Positions 25,667 through 33,792 of a stretch of DNA of 64,000 bases are shown one piece after another. The notes under the pieces were generated by a model, which made no database searches, was not told where the DNA came from, and was given only the letters and a program-made list of their open reading frames with translations. The position numbers were made by a program, and so were the translations under genes. The DNA lies in assembly GCA_964386635.1 (NCBI GenBank), contig CAYLRO010000002.1, positions 1 through 64,000 on the forward strand, read 5' to 3'. The stretch is from Sabulitectum sp964386635. Lineage in GTDB: Bacteria > Fermentibacterota > Fermentibacteria > Fermentibacterales > JCC-6. The stretch's first letter is position 1; each line of letters opens with the position of its first letter.

Positions 25667-26617
25667 ATGGTCAGGAAGATTATACCGGCTGCCGTTCTGC
25701 TTCTTGCCGGCTGCGGGATTCAGAATGCCACACCTCTTCCTGGAACTGAGGTCTGGGAGATGACTGTTAACGGTCAGGGGAGAACACTGCTGGTTCATCC
25801 TCCTGAAAGCAATGGTGGAGCTCTGCCTGTGCTTCTTGTTTTCCACGGCGGTTACGGAACTGCATCAGGAGCAGAGGAGAAATACAGCATTTCGGAACTG
25901 GCAGACCGGGAGGGGATCATCGCAGTTTATCCCCAGGGGCTCCAGAGACACTGGAACGACGGTAGAGTGGACCCTGGTGACGTGTCCGATGTGTTGTTTG
26001 TGGAAGCTGTTATTGACTCGTTATCCAGGAGGTACACTCTGGACACTGACAGGATATACGCCACCGGGATGTCCAACGGGGGCATTTTCTGCCACTTCCT
26101 TGCTGAAAAGCTTCCTGGAGTTCTTGCAGGGATTGCACCTGTATGCGGTGGAGTAGCTGATCCGGGATATCAGTGGTTCTCACCTGATTCCCCTCTGGAT
26201 GTGTGCATTATCCAGGGGGTGGAAGATCCTCTTGTTCCCTGGGATGGAGGAGAAATCGGCGGCAGAAGAACCCCGGGAAGCGTTCTTCCTGCAGATGAAG
26301 CGGTGAGGATCTGGCGGGGAGTCAACAGCTGCACCGGTGATGCTGCGGTAACAGAGATGCGTAACACAGTTCCCGAAGACGGGTGTACCGAAACAATGTT
26401 TCTCTATACAGGCGTAAGAGATGTGCTGCTTGTGAGAATTGACGGAGGAGGACACGGATGGCCCGGCGGCGGGCAGTATTTGTCCGGGAATCTTATTGGA
26501 AGGGTTTGCCGGGACTTCAACGCAGCTGAGTTCATCTGGAAATTCTTTACTGAGGCCATGGAGAGAAAAGCCCATGAAGGAACGGAAAGAGAAACAGGAG
26601 GAGGGGGAAGATCATGA
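25667..26617 (+). CDS. Lipoprotein esterase of the PHB-depolymerase/feruloyl-esterase family (LpqC-like)
   Basis: A 316-residue lipoprotein with lipobox LLAGC (Cys about 16). It has an alpha/beta-hydrolase core: an oxyanion strand LLVFHGGYG (about 50-58), YPQG, and the nucleophile elbow ATGMSNGG with Ser about 128. An aspartate near VEDPLVPWD and a histidine in GGGHGWPGG complete the triad. Relatives hydrolyse polyhydroxybutyrate or aryl esters. The start codon abuts the stop of the radical SAM gene, and the end overlaps the next start by 4 bases (ATGA), so the three genes form one operon. Confidence 0.85.
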   Translation: MVRKIIPAAVLLLAGCGIQNATPLPGTEVWEMTVNGQGRTLLVHPPESNGGALPVLLVFHGGYGTASGAEEKYSISELADREGIIAVYPQGLQRHWNDGRVDPGDVSDVLFVEAVIDSLSRRYTLDTDRIYATGMSNGGIFCHFLAEKLPGVLAGIAPVCGGVADPGYQWFSPDSPLDVCIIQGVEDPLVPWDGGEIGGRRTPGSVLPADEAVRIWRGVNSCTGDAAVTEMRNTVPEDGCTETMFLYTGVRDVLLVRIDGGGHGWPGGGQYLSGNLIGRVCRDFNAAEFIWKFFTEAMERKAHEGTERETGGGGRS

Positions 26618-27015
26618 GGATTCTGTTGCCGGTGTTTCTATCGATCTTATTCATTGCTGGATGCGGCGAGGAAGCAGAAGTAACCAGGCTCTATTCTCTG
26701 GAGGAAACAGGAACAATTGAGCCGGGGGATCTGATTGACCGTAATCATGCAGATCTGGCATACGATCCATTCGACTTTCAGGTTGAGTCTCTGGATGCGG
26801 TCACAGTTTGTATTGAAGCAGATGGATTTGACCCCATGCTGAAGCTTGTAGAAGTTTCCACCGGAGCAGTTCTTGCAGAGTGGGATTCGCAATATGCCCT
26901 GGAAGAATGCCTTACCTACACCATAGCCGGGGCAGGTGTCTGCCAGGCAAGAGTATACGCGCTTGACCACGGAACAGGCGACTACACGGTTTCAGTAACC
27001 GTTACAGGCAGATAG
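26614..27015 (+). CDS. Small lipoprotein with a pre-peptidase C-terminal-like domain
   Basis: A 133-residue lipoprotein with lipobox FIAGC (Cys about 17). The remaining 110 residues resemble the pre-peptidase C-terminal (PPC) beta-sandwich: a DPFDFQVESLD strand, an aspartate-rich FDPMLKL turn, and a YALDHGTGDYTVSVTV C-terminal strand. PPC domains are normally appended to secreted peptidases; here the domain stands alone. It overlaps the esterase by 4 bases and ends before a strong terminator. The larger lipoprotein at 38478 has the same type of domain in several copies. Confidence 0.7.
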   Translation: MRILLPVFLSILFIAGCGEEAEVTRLYSLEETGTIEPGDLIDRNHADLAYDPFDFQVESLDAVTVCIEADGFDPMLKLVEVSTGAVLAEWDSQYALEECLTYTIAGAGVCQARVYALDHGTGDYTVSVTVTGR

Positions 27016-27039
27016 CAGCAGTATCCAATCTTTTCTGAT

Positions 27040-27067
27040 GCACCGGTTTCCTGCCGGTGCTTTTTTT
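27040..27067 (+). terminator. Strong rho-independent terminator
   Basis: GCACCGG / CCGGTGC (7 bp, 7-base loop) is followed by seven consecutive T, 24 bases after the lipoprotein stop. It ends the radical SAM-esterase-lipoprotein operon. Confidence 0.9.
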
Positions 27068-27085
27068 CTACAGCAGCATGAATAG

Positions 27086-27121
27086 TTGACAAATACAAAT
27101 GTGATATTATGTATTTGTCAA
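27086..27121. promoter_or_regulatory. Perfect 12-bp inverted repeat overlapping a promoter
   Basis: TTGACAAATACA (27086-27097) and TGTATTTGTCAA (27110-27121) are exact reverse complements around a 12-base AT-rich centre. The left arm begins with a perfect -35 hexamer, and TATGTA (27108-27113) follows at 16 bases. Each arm therefore overlaps a promoter element, the arrangement of a repressor operator. The next start codon is 36 bases downstream. Confidence 0.65.
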
Positions 27122-27156
27122 GAGAAAGTTACTAAATTATAAAGATTGGAGTAGAA

Positions 27157-27279
27157 ATGAAATATCTGATCATCTCAGCACTGTTCCTGGTACTTGCCAG
27201 TTGCAGCAGTTTTAATGCGGATGTAGGAATCAGGGGAGAAGATGTTCATAATTCAGTAACAGAACCCCTTAATCCCTAA
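27157..27279 (+). CDS. Tiny lipoprotein (40 residues), function unknown
   Basis: Forty codons start at ATG 27157 with GGAG 8 bases upstream and stop at TAA 27277-27279. Residues 1-16 form a lipoprotein signal (KYLIISALFLVLASC), leaving a mature lipopeptide of about 25 residues with no recognisable domain. The start context, lipobox and promoter support a real gene. Such small lipoproteins can act as entericidin-like or stress-related envelope peptides, but nothing here shows which. The propeller lipoprotein gene starts 22 bases later and may share the transcript. Confidence 0.62.
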   Translation: MKYLIISALFLVLASCSSFNADVGIRGEDVHNSVTEPLNP

Positions 27280-27301
27280 ACACTGTATTCAAGGAGGATT
27301 C

Positions 27302-28423
27302 ATGAAGATTGCACAAATCTGTTTTTTCATTCTGGCGGCTTTTTCAGGATGCGGTGGTTCTGATTCTGCAGAAGTCAATTCAGAAAGCACCTCGAATTCA
27401 CTGGACACTCTGTACCTGTCAGTGACAGATACAGTTGGAGTTCTCATGGGTGACTCCGTGGAGGAATTCGGAAGTCTGGCGGATGTACAGTTTGACAGTA
27501 AAGGTAATATTCTTGCTCTGGATGCCTTAAAGGGCCGGATCACTATTTTCGACCGGTCTCTTGAGTTCGCCGGTTTCATTGGCAGACACGGTTCCGGTCC
27601 GGGAGAGTTTCAGTATCCCAACTGCTTTGGTCAGTTGAATGACGGCAGATTGATGATTTCGGATTATTCAGGTTCAACCACTACCTTCTTTGATTCTCTT
27701 TACAACTATCAGGATCAGCTTGCCGGTTTCCCCCTGGTTCCTCCAATGTATCCCTGTCCTGGCCCTGACGGCGCCTACTATGCCGGCTGCGCTTCAATTG
27801 ATATGGAAATAGAGGGAGACCTTCCCACCGGCAACAGTTATGTGGGACTGTACACAGATGGCACAACTCCTGACATTATCCTGGTCTCATTCCCTCTGGA
27901 CATCACCATTGATGAAGAGGGAGATGTGAATGTGGAGAATGTTGATGTTGTCTGGGATTCAGACAGCAGAGGCAACCTGTTCTGGGCGGTACGGGATGGA
28001 GAATCTTACGGATTCCAGGGACTTAATTCCCGGGGTGAAGAGATATTCACTGTTGAGAAAGAATGGGAGCCCATTGCGAAAACTGAAGAAGAGCTTCAGG
28101 AAGAGGTCTTTGCAGAAGGGCTCTCACGGAGTGATGAAGGTGAATCCACTGTGCGGCGAGCGGAAGTTATCCAGAGATACCCGTACCACCTGGCCATTGC
28201 AGGTATCTATGTTGATGGAGAAGACAACATCTGGGTGGAACAGGGGTATACCGATATGCCCACATTCGAAATCTATTCTCCTGAGGGAGAGCTTCTCAGG
28301 CTGGCGGTTATTCCTGAACTTGCCGGTCTCAATCAGCTCCAGTACTGTGTGAAAGGTGGAATGCTGGCCTACGACTTCGGCCCTGCTGACTATCCCAAGA
28401 TATATGTTCTAAGCAGTGATTGA
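27302..28423 (+). CDS. Six-bladed beta-propeller lipoprotein
   Basis: A 373-residue lipoprotein with lipobox FSGCGG. The body has NHL/6-bladed-propeller-like strands: GSLADVQFDSKGNILALDA, RITIFDRSLEFAGFIG, GSGPGEFQYPN and DDGRLMISDY-type turns. The motif G-x-G-P-G-E-F near residue 100 is typical of the 6-bladed propeller lipoproteins common in Bacteroidota and related phyla. It would sit in the outer membrane facing the periplasm. The start is ATG 27302 behind AAGGAGG. A terminator hairpin follows the stop. Confidence 0.82.
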   Translation: MKIAQICFFILAAFSGCGGSDSAEVNSESTSNSLDTLYLSVTDTVGVLMGDSVEEFGSLADVQFDSKGNILALDALKGRITIFDRSLEFAGFIGRHGSGPGEFQYPNCFGQLNDGRLMISDYSGSTTTFFDSLYNYQDQLAGFPLVPPMYPCPGPDGAYYAGCASIDMEIEGDLPTGNSYVGLYTDGTTPDIILVSFPLDITIDEEGDVNVENVDVVWDSDSRGNLFWAVRDGESYGFQGLNSRGEEIFTVEKEWEPIAKTEEELQEEVFAEGLSRSDEGESTVRRAEVIQRYPYHLAIAGIYVDGEDNIWVEQGYTDMPTFEIYSPEGELLRLAVIPELAGLNQLQYCVKGGMLAYDFGPADYPKIYVLSSD

Positions 28424-28446
28424 GAGACTGAACACTTCTGTTACTA

Positions 28447-28476
28447 ACAGGGCGGACAGACATCCGCCCTGTTTTT
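28447..28476. terminator. Rho-independent terminator between convergent genes
   Basis: ACAGGGCGGA / TCCGCCCTGT gives a perfect 10-bp stem with a CAGACA loop and TTTTT on the plus-strand side. It lies between the propeller lipoprotein and the convergent symporter gene. Confidence 0.88.
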
Positions 28477-28481
28477 CTCAG

Positions 28482-30173
28482 TTACTCAGGGGAATTTCCC
28501 TTTGCGTGAGCAAGAATGTCACCGACTATTGGAAGAAGTATCAGCAACAGCCATCCGAAGAGGAATTCCTGACTTCTCAGGCAGAAACCTCCGTAGGGAA
28601 CCGTTCTTGAGCTGATCTCTGCAAAGAGCATCCAGATTATGCTCATGGGGATAAGCCATCTTACACAGATGTTCCACCATCTGCCCAATCTGAAGCTTGA
28701 GTGTCTGGAGATGTATTTCCTCTGTTCTTCAGCCCCGAATGCCCAGCCTATCATGAGTACTTCCACAAGAACCACAATGGTGAGTCCAAAGCTGTTCATG
28801 AAGTGGTCTGCAATATCAAGAATGTAGAGGCCTGCTCCTGTGAGCATTGGCAGACCCAGCAGGAAACAGAGGCTGCCTACTGTGAGATTTGCCCTTTTGT
28901 GCGACATCTTCCATTTGTCTTTCACCGCTGCTGTTACCGCTTCAAGGAGACTGAATGCAGAATCCACTGCAAGGGTAAGGAGCATCATGAAGAACAGTAC
29001 ACCGAATATCCTTGCCCCTGGAAGGCTGCCGATAATGTGTGGGTATGCCACAAAGGCAAGACCCGGACCGGACTGAGCCACCTCTGCTACTTCAACTCCC
29101 ATTCTCGTTGCCTGGTAACCCAGTGCAGAGAAAACTGCAAGGCCGCCGCAGAATGCAGTGAGAGCGTCGGCTATTCCTATGATGATTGCGTACCCTGCCA
29201 GGTTTGTTTTTTTGGGAAGGAAGCTGCCGTAAGCGATCATTATGGCAAACCCCACACTGAGACTGAAGAACACCTGTGAGATTGCCGCAAGCCAGATATC
29301 AGCAGACAGCAGCCTTTCCCATTCCGGAGTGAGATAGAACGAGAGCCCGGCCCCTGCTCCAGGCAGGGTAACTCCCCGGATGATGAACAGAACAAGCAGA
29401 CCCCATGGTATGAAAACCGTGTAGTACACAACCTTGCTTACTGTTCTGGTGCCCTTCCACACTGAAGCCACGATCCAGATCCAGGCCAGTGTGAATCCAA
29501 TAAGAAGCGGCCATCTGAATGTGCCCATGTCCCAGGGCTCACTTGTAAGACCCAGAAAATCGTTGTAGAAGAAATCTGCCGGCGATGCCATGAAAGTGTC
29601 TGCATTGCCCATAGATGACATTGCATAAAGGTGCCCCTGCCAGGCCACAAGAAATGTGCCCTCTGGCTGGATGGTGCCTGCTGAACAGTCTACAGGATCA
29701 GTGTACTGTGTGTTGTAAAGACGCTGTGGAACAGGAGTGAGAACCTCCATGTTCTCCAGGTCAGTTGTTTCCACTGCGTACTGAACATCGGCGTATTCAC
29801 CCTGATTCTGCTGCCAGCCCAGTGTTGCAGCCTCCCATGTGTAGTTCATGCTCCAGGACATGATTATGGCGTAGTAGGTGACTATGATGAATCCCACGCC
29901 TGCTGCGAACCAGCCGAACCACTGCATTCTGGGGTAGTACTTTGCGAATGCTCCGGGAGCTGCACTCCTGGTCTTGTGTCCCATGCTGAACTCAAGCATT
30001 AAGAGAGGAATCCCTGCAATGAAGAGACAGACGAAATAGGCAACCAGAAAAGCCCCTCCGCCGTTCTCGAATGTGATGTAGGGGAAACGCCAGATGTTAC
30101 CAAGACCAATTGCCGATCCTACAGCTGCCAGAATAAAAGCCGTTTTACTGTTCCACAATTCCCGAGAAGCCAT
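28482..30173 (-). CDS. Sodium-dependent transporter of the neurotransmitter:sodium symporter family
   Basis: A 563-residue inner-membrane symporter. The N-terminus has the hallmark of the family: AFILAAVGSAIGLGNIWRFPY in helix 1, with the unwound sodium and substrate site at A-V-G. About twelve hydrophobic segments follow, including FSLSVGFAIMIAYGSF in helix 6-7, consistent with a LeuT-type fold. An extracellular insertion between helices 3 and 4 (about residues 110-190), rich in Q, T and D, is longer than in LeuT. Substrates in this family are amino acids or related amines, carried in with sodium. The gene stands alone on the minus strand. Confidence 0.93.
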   Translation of the reverse strand: MASRELWNSKTAFILAAVGSAIGLGNIWRFPYITFENGGGAFLVAYFVCLFIAGIPLLMLEFSMGHKTRSAAPGAFAKYYPRMQWFGWFAAGVGFIIVTYYAIIMSWSMNYTWEAATLGWQQNQGEYADVQYAVETTDLENMEVLTPVPQRLYNTQYTDPVDCSAGTIQPEGTFLVAWQGHLYAMSSMGNADTFMASPADFFYNDFLGLTSEPWDMGTFRWPLLIGFTLAWIWIVASVWKGTRTVSKVVYYTVFIPWGLLVLFIIRGVTLPGAGAGLSFYLTPEWERLLSADIWLAAISQVFFSLSVGFAIMIAYGSFLPKKTNLAGYAIIIGIADALTAFCGGLAVFSALGYQATRMGVEVAEVAQSGPGLAFVAYPHIIGSLPGARIFGVLFFMMLLTLAVDSAFSLLEAVTAAVKDKWKMSHKRANLTVGSLCFLLGLPMLTGAGLYILDIADHFMNSFGLTIVVLVEVLMIGWAFGAEEQRKYISRHSSFRLGRWWNICVRWLIPMSIIWMLFAEISSRTVPYGGFCLRSQEFLFGWLLLILLPIVGDILAHAKGNSPE

Positions 30174-30408
30174 TTTCCCTCCCTGCGTTTATCGTAGTCA
30201 ATAAATTAGATGGATTTTCCAGTGTGAGTCAAGTGGAAAAGATCACTGAAAGAATATCAAATTGTGGTCTGGATTCTCCGTAAGCAGTTCGATTTCCTAC
30301 TATTTAAGTGGTTGACTAAGTCCCATGGCTTTACTATTTGTTACTAAGTAATTAAATGAGAGCATGCAGAGGTAATAAAATTTTTAAAAATCCCGCGAAG
30401 GAGGAGGC
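30174..30408 (+). promoter_or_regulatory. Intergenic region with a candidate promoter for the first TGA-interrupted gene
   Basis: This 235-base gap separates divergent genes. TTGACT (30312-30317) and TATTTG (30335-30340), 17 bases apart, form the best plus-strand promoter. An AT-only palindrome (30380-30391) lies just before the AAGGAGGAGG ribosome site. No RNA gene or further open frame is visible. Confidence 0.35.
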
Positions 30409-32628
30409 ATGAGCACCGTTCTGGTTGTCTTTCTGATCCTGACAGGCTACGGTCCCTGGACCGCCCTGGGCCCTGAAGGCGGTGATATTAACTCCCCTGT
30501 TCAATCCCCGACAAATCCGGAGGAACTCTGGGCTTTTTCAGGAAGCAATCCCATACAGGTTGTTCATTCAACTGACGGAGGATTGACCTGGGAGGTATTG
30601 AGTTCCATAACCGGAGGCACAGCTTACGATTTTGCGATCTGTTCGGATGGCGATCTTGTTGCTGCAGGCAGCAGCCGTACCTGGAGATCAACAGATGGCG
30701 GGTTCACATGGACCGACAGCTATTTGTCCAATACAATCTTCTACGATATTGTTGCCCACCCAACAGACCCTGATCAGGTGTTCGGCTGTGGATATGCGTA
30801 CGACGGCTCATGGAAGTTCTCCTTTATGCACTCCACAGACGGAGGTCTCACTTATACAGTGACATACGTTTCCCTGCCCGGGACATATTCGTACTCCTAC
30901 GGCAGATCAATTGCCATTGGAAAGAGTGATCCCTCAGTGATCCTTCTTGGGGGATACGGCTATTCAACCACTGATGCCACATACGAACCGCTTGTTATGA
31001 AGTCCACTGACGGCGGAGCAAGTTTTGCCAGCGTCACTCCACCTGAAGCGGCATCGCAGTACTATTTTTACGGTGTTGGTGTGCATCCGGCAAACCCGGA
31101 CATTCTGCTTGCAGGCTCTCTCCAGAGCATGTACCGATCAACTGACGGCGGTACCAGCTGGACGAAAGTTGCTGCCAGTCAGTCCTACAACTACAGGATC
31201 TGTTTCAGCGATGCAGATCCTGATCTTGTTGTGGCGGGAGGCAGCAGCCGTCTTTACAGATCCGCAGACGGCGGTGTAACCTGGTCATCTGTTACATCAG
31301 GTCTTGATGGAAGCGACATACAGTGGGTTGTTCCTTCCTGGAGCAGCACCGACATTGCCTTTACCGGAAGTTCAGCGGGATTCTACCGCTCAACCTCAGG
31401 AGGCACATCCTGGACTGGCAGCAATGAGGGTCTTCTGGTTGGAAAAGTTCTTGCAATGGCGGAATCCCAGGGCTGGATCTTCATGAACATGGAAGACATG
31501 GGCGTGTTTAAAACCCCTGCTTCGGCAACTGTTCAGTGGGAGGAGGTGTCAACTCCCCTTTCATGCGGTGACTTCTGTGATATCTGCGCCGATGGAGCCG
31601 GAACCCTTCTGGCCCTTGAGGGAAGTGGTTGAGGAAACTCCGAGCTCTACAGGAGCACAGACGGAGGTTCCGTCTGGACACAGGCAGACAGTTACTACGG
31701 AGACGGTTACGGAATGATTCACACAGGAGGCGGCAACTTCTGGAGCTGCGGCTACAAGTATCTTTCGCCCAACTATATGGCAGTGATTTCACAGTCTACT
31801 GATGCCGGGGCAACCTGGACCAGGCATACAGTTTACTCAGGCAGCACATACGGATATGTGAGGGCTATTGCTGCTGACCCATCTGATGGAAACCGGGTTT
31901 ATGGCGCCGGTTACAAGAACAGCGCAAGCACTCTTTTCAGAACAGAAGACGGGGGAGCAAACTGGACAGAGTCCGCTATGACTGGATTCTCAGGAACCCC
32001 GTACGACATGCTCGTTCATCCAACTGACCAAAGCAGGATTGCCATAGCCTCCTCCAGCGGGTTGTACGCCAGTGATGATGGCGGCAGCAGCTGGGCAAGG
32101 GTCACCACAGCGTTTTCCACAAGCTACAGCCTCTACCAGTCGGATGTGGTAGACGGGCTGGTTATCAGTACCAGTTCCGGCGTCTGGATGTGGGAAGACT
32201 GGACAGGAGATCCTGTCTACTTCGGTGAAGATCCTGGAGTTCCAGCTGTAAAGTGCGTTGTAGATGTGGCCGGAGAATTTCTCTTTGCCGGGACAACAGG
32301 TGCTTCGGTCTGGCGTTCCTACTGTGGAACATCAACCTGGGAGAATGAAAGCTCACCGGTGGATTCTCCTCTGGCTCTGTCAGTTTCACCCAACCCGGTA
32401 TCCAGCGGTCAGGCTGCAATCTCTTTCAGTCTTCCTGTCTCTTCCGAGACAGAAATCACCGTGTATGATATGGCCGGAAGAGCAGTTCAAACTGTGTGTT
32501 CAGGGGAGCTGAATGCCGGTAACCACCAGATTCAGTTCATGACACATGGTCTTGCCCCGGGTGTCTATTTCACCAGGATACAGGGTGGCAGTATAAGTGA
32601 ATCCAGCAGATTTGTGATCTCAAAATAG
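30409..32628 (+). CDS. Secreted BNR/Asp-box propeller protein with one in-frame TGA (candidate selenoprotein)
   Basis: The reading frame runs from ATG 30409 (strong AAGGAGGAGG) to TAG 32628, 739 residues, interrupted only by TGA at codon 408 (31630-31632). Both sides belong to one protein. STDGG-x-x-W Asp-box repeats occur throughout before the TGA and continue at once after it (YRSTDGGSVW, STDAGATW, TEDGGANW, SDDGGSSW), to a sorting-type C-terminus (YDMAGRAVQTV, GVYFTRI). A signal-like N-terminus precedes the first blade. A hairpin with SECIS features begins 26 bases after the TGA. Cysteines 386, 390 and 393 (C-x3-C-x2-C) lie shortly before it. In sister repeats the aligned residue appears to be tyrosine, so a TGG-to-TGA or TAT/TAC mutation is the rival explanation. 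If TGA is a stop, the second half is a separate decayed piece. Confidence 0.6.
31658..31676 (+). promoter_or_regulatory. Bacterial SECIS-like hairpin downstream of TGA 31630
   Basis: CAGACGG (31658-31664) pairs perfectly with CCGTCTG (31670-31676) around the loop AGGTT (31665-31669). The loop starts 33 bases after the TGA, inside the range reported for bacterial SECIS elements, and has G at its second base. The E. coli fdhF loop also begins AGG. A competing longer stem (31633-31642 with 31661-31670, one mismatch) overlaps it. Confidence 0.5.
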
Positions 32629-32645
32629 GATCAGGAGCAGAAAGA

Positions 32646-32678
32646 AGCAGGCTTCGGCATCAGCCGGAGCCTGCTTTT
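32646..32678 (+). terminator. Rho-independent terminator
   Basis: AGCAGGCT..GGC / GCC..AGCCTGCT with an ATCA loop and a TTTT tail, 18 bases after the stop of the preceding gene. Confidence 0.85.
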
Positions 32679-32761
32679 CGTGAAACCTTGCCACCTGGTG
32701 TTTTTCCCCTTATATGTTTTGCAGGTTTCCCTGCCATAAACCTTTGTTCCCGGAGGATAAA

Positions 32762-33751
32762 ATGAGAACATCATTTTTGATGCTGATTCTGGTGTCAGGG
32801 TTATCCCTGGCTGCCAACTTCTGCATCTTCAACTATGACCAGGTGGATCTTGTTTATGATCCTGTGGTTGGAGATTCGATTGATACCGGCTACTGGGTTG
32901 AACAGACCCTTCTTTCCCTTGGTGATACTGTGGACTCCGGCACTGAACTTCCTGCTGATTTAAGCGTGTATGACGGCGTTTTCATCATGATGGGAATGTA
33001 TACCTGTTGAGGTGACAACAACACAATCGCACCGGCGGTGCGAGCTCAGCTTATCAGCTACCTTGATGCAGGCGGATCAGTTTACTTCGAAGGCAACGAT
33101 ATCGGTTACAACAACAAAGGTTATGACATCTGGCCCTACACCGGCCTTACCTATGCGGGAGACGGTTCCCCTGCCGGCACAGGCAATGTACAGAGCATAT
33201 CAGGCGCATATATGTGTACCGGTATAAGTTTTGACTATCCGTATAAAACAGAGCCTGATGGTTATGTGGACTTCTTTTCTCCCAACGGCGGAGCAATCCT
33301 CTTTGCCAGCCAGGACGGCAACGGCCGGGTGGGATTTTACCAGGGCCCCACAGACAACTACAGAACCATTACCTCTTCCGTTTTCTTTTCAGTGTTCCAG
33401 GAGACCGGAACAACAAGACAGGAACTGATGGTATGCTACAGAAACTACCTCCTTGGTGGTACAGGAACAGCTGAAGAAAGCAGTGGAATTGCTGCGGGTT
33501 CAGTTGTTGCAGTTACCAACCCGTCAACAGGCATGCTCAGCGCAACTGTTGTTTTGCCAGGAGCTTCACAGTGTAATCTGGATGTTTTCGACGTGTCCGG
33601 CAGGAGAATTGGAACCCTTTCAGAGGGAACAGTCTCTGCAGGTTCTCACACATTCATCATGTCCGGCGCTGATCTTGCATCAGGCACCTATCTGATTTGC
33701 GGTGAGGTGGGAGGAAACAGGATCTCTGAGAGAGCCGTTCTTCTGAAGTAA
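32762..33751 (+). CDS. Secreted protein with one in-frame TGA after Cys (candidate selenoprotein), sorting-type C-terminus
   Basis: The reading frame runs from ATG 32762 (CCGGAGG site) to TAA 33751, 329 residues, with a single TGA at codon 83 (33008-33010), in the context M-Y-T-C-TGA-G-D-N. The N-terminus is a signal peptide (RTSFLMLILVSGLSLAA). The halves fit one domain: before the TGA come ADLSVYDGVFIMMGMY and after it VRAQLISYLDAGGSVYFEG, a Rossmann-like strand-helix-strand pattern common in secreted glutamine-amidotransferase-like domains of this group. The C-terminus is LDVFDVSGRRIGTL...GTYLICGEV. A perfect SECIS-like hairpin follows the TGA. A Cys-Sec-Gly motif is known from thioredoxin reductase, but no enzymatic role is claimed here. 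Function is unknown. Confidence 0.65.
33027..33043 (+). promoter_or_regulatory. Bacterial SECIS-like hairpin downstream of TGA 33008
   Basis: TCGCACC (33027-33033) and GGTGCGA (33037-33043) form a perfect 7-bp stem with the loop GGC (33034-33036). The loop starts 24 bases after the TGA and its first two bases are G, both in the range of bacterial SECIS elements. Confidence 0.55.
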
Positions 33752-33760
33752 AGACTTTTA

Positions 33761-33790
33761 TACCGGGGGTACTGAAAAGTGCCCCCGGTA
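33761..33790. terminator. Bidirectional terminator between convergent genes
   Basis: TACCGGGGGTAC and GTGCCCCCGGTA pair over 12 bp (one G-T wobble) around TGAAAA. It lies between the second TGA-interrupted gene and the convergent patatin gene. TTTTATA flanks it on the left, which gives a T-rich tail on the minus strand. Confidence 0.8.
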
Positions 33791-33792
33791 CT

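Noticed and set aside
27105..27110. TATTAT as the -10 of the dyad promoter
   Set aside because: The spacing from TTGACA would be only 13 bases, too short for sigma70. TATGTA at 16 bases fits better.
30380..30391. AT-only palindrome before the first TGA-interrupted gene
   Set aside because: Runs of T then A are common in AT-rich promoters and this one has no arms of mixed sequence, so it is not called an operator.
31632..33010. The two TGA interruptions as frameshifts or as separate genes
   Set aside because: Both halves are in the same frame, and the downstream parts (31633-32628 and 33011-33751) have no ribosome site or signal peptide of their own. Frameshift would need a change of frame, which is not seen.
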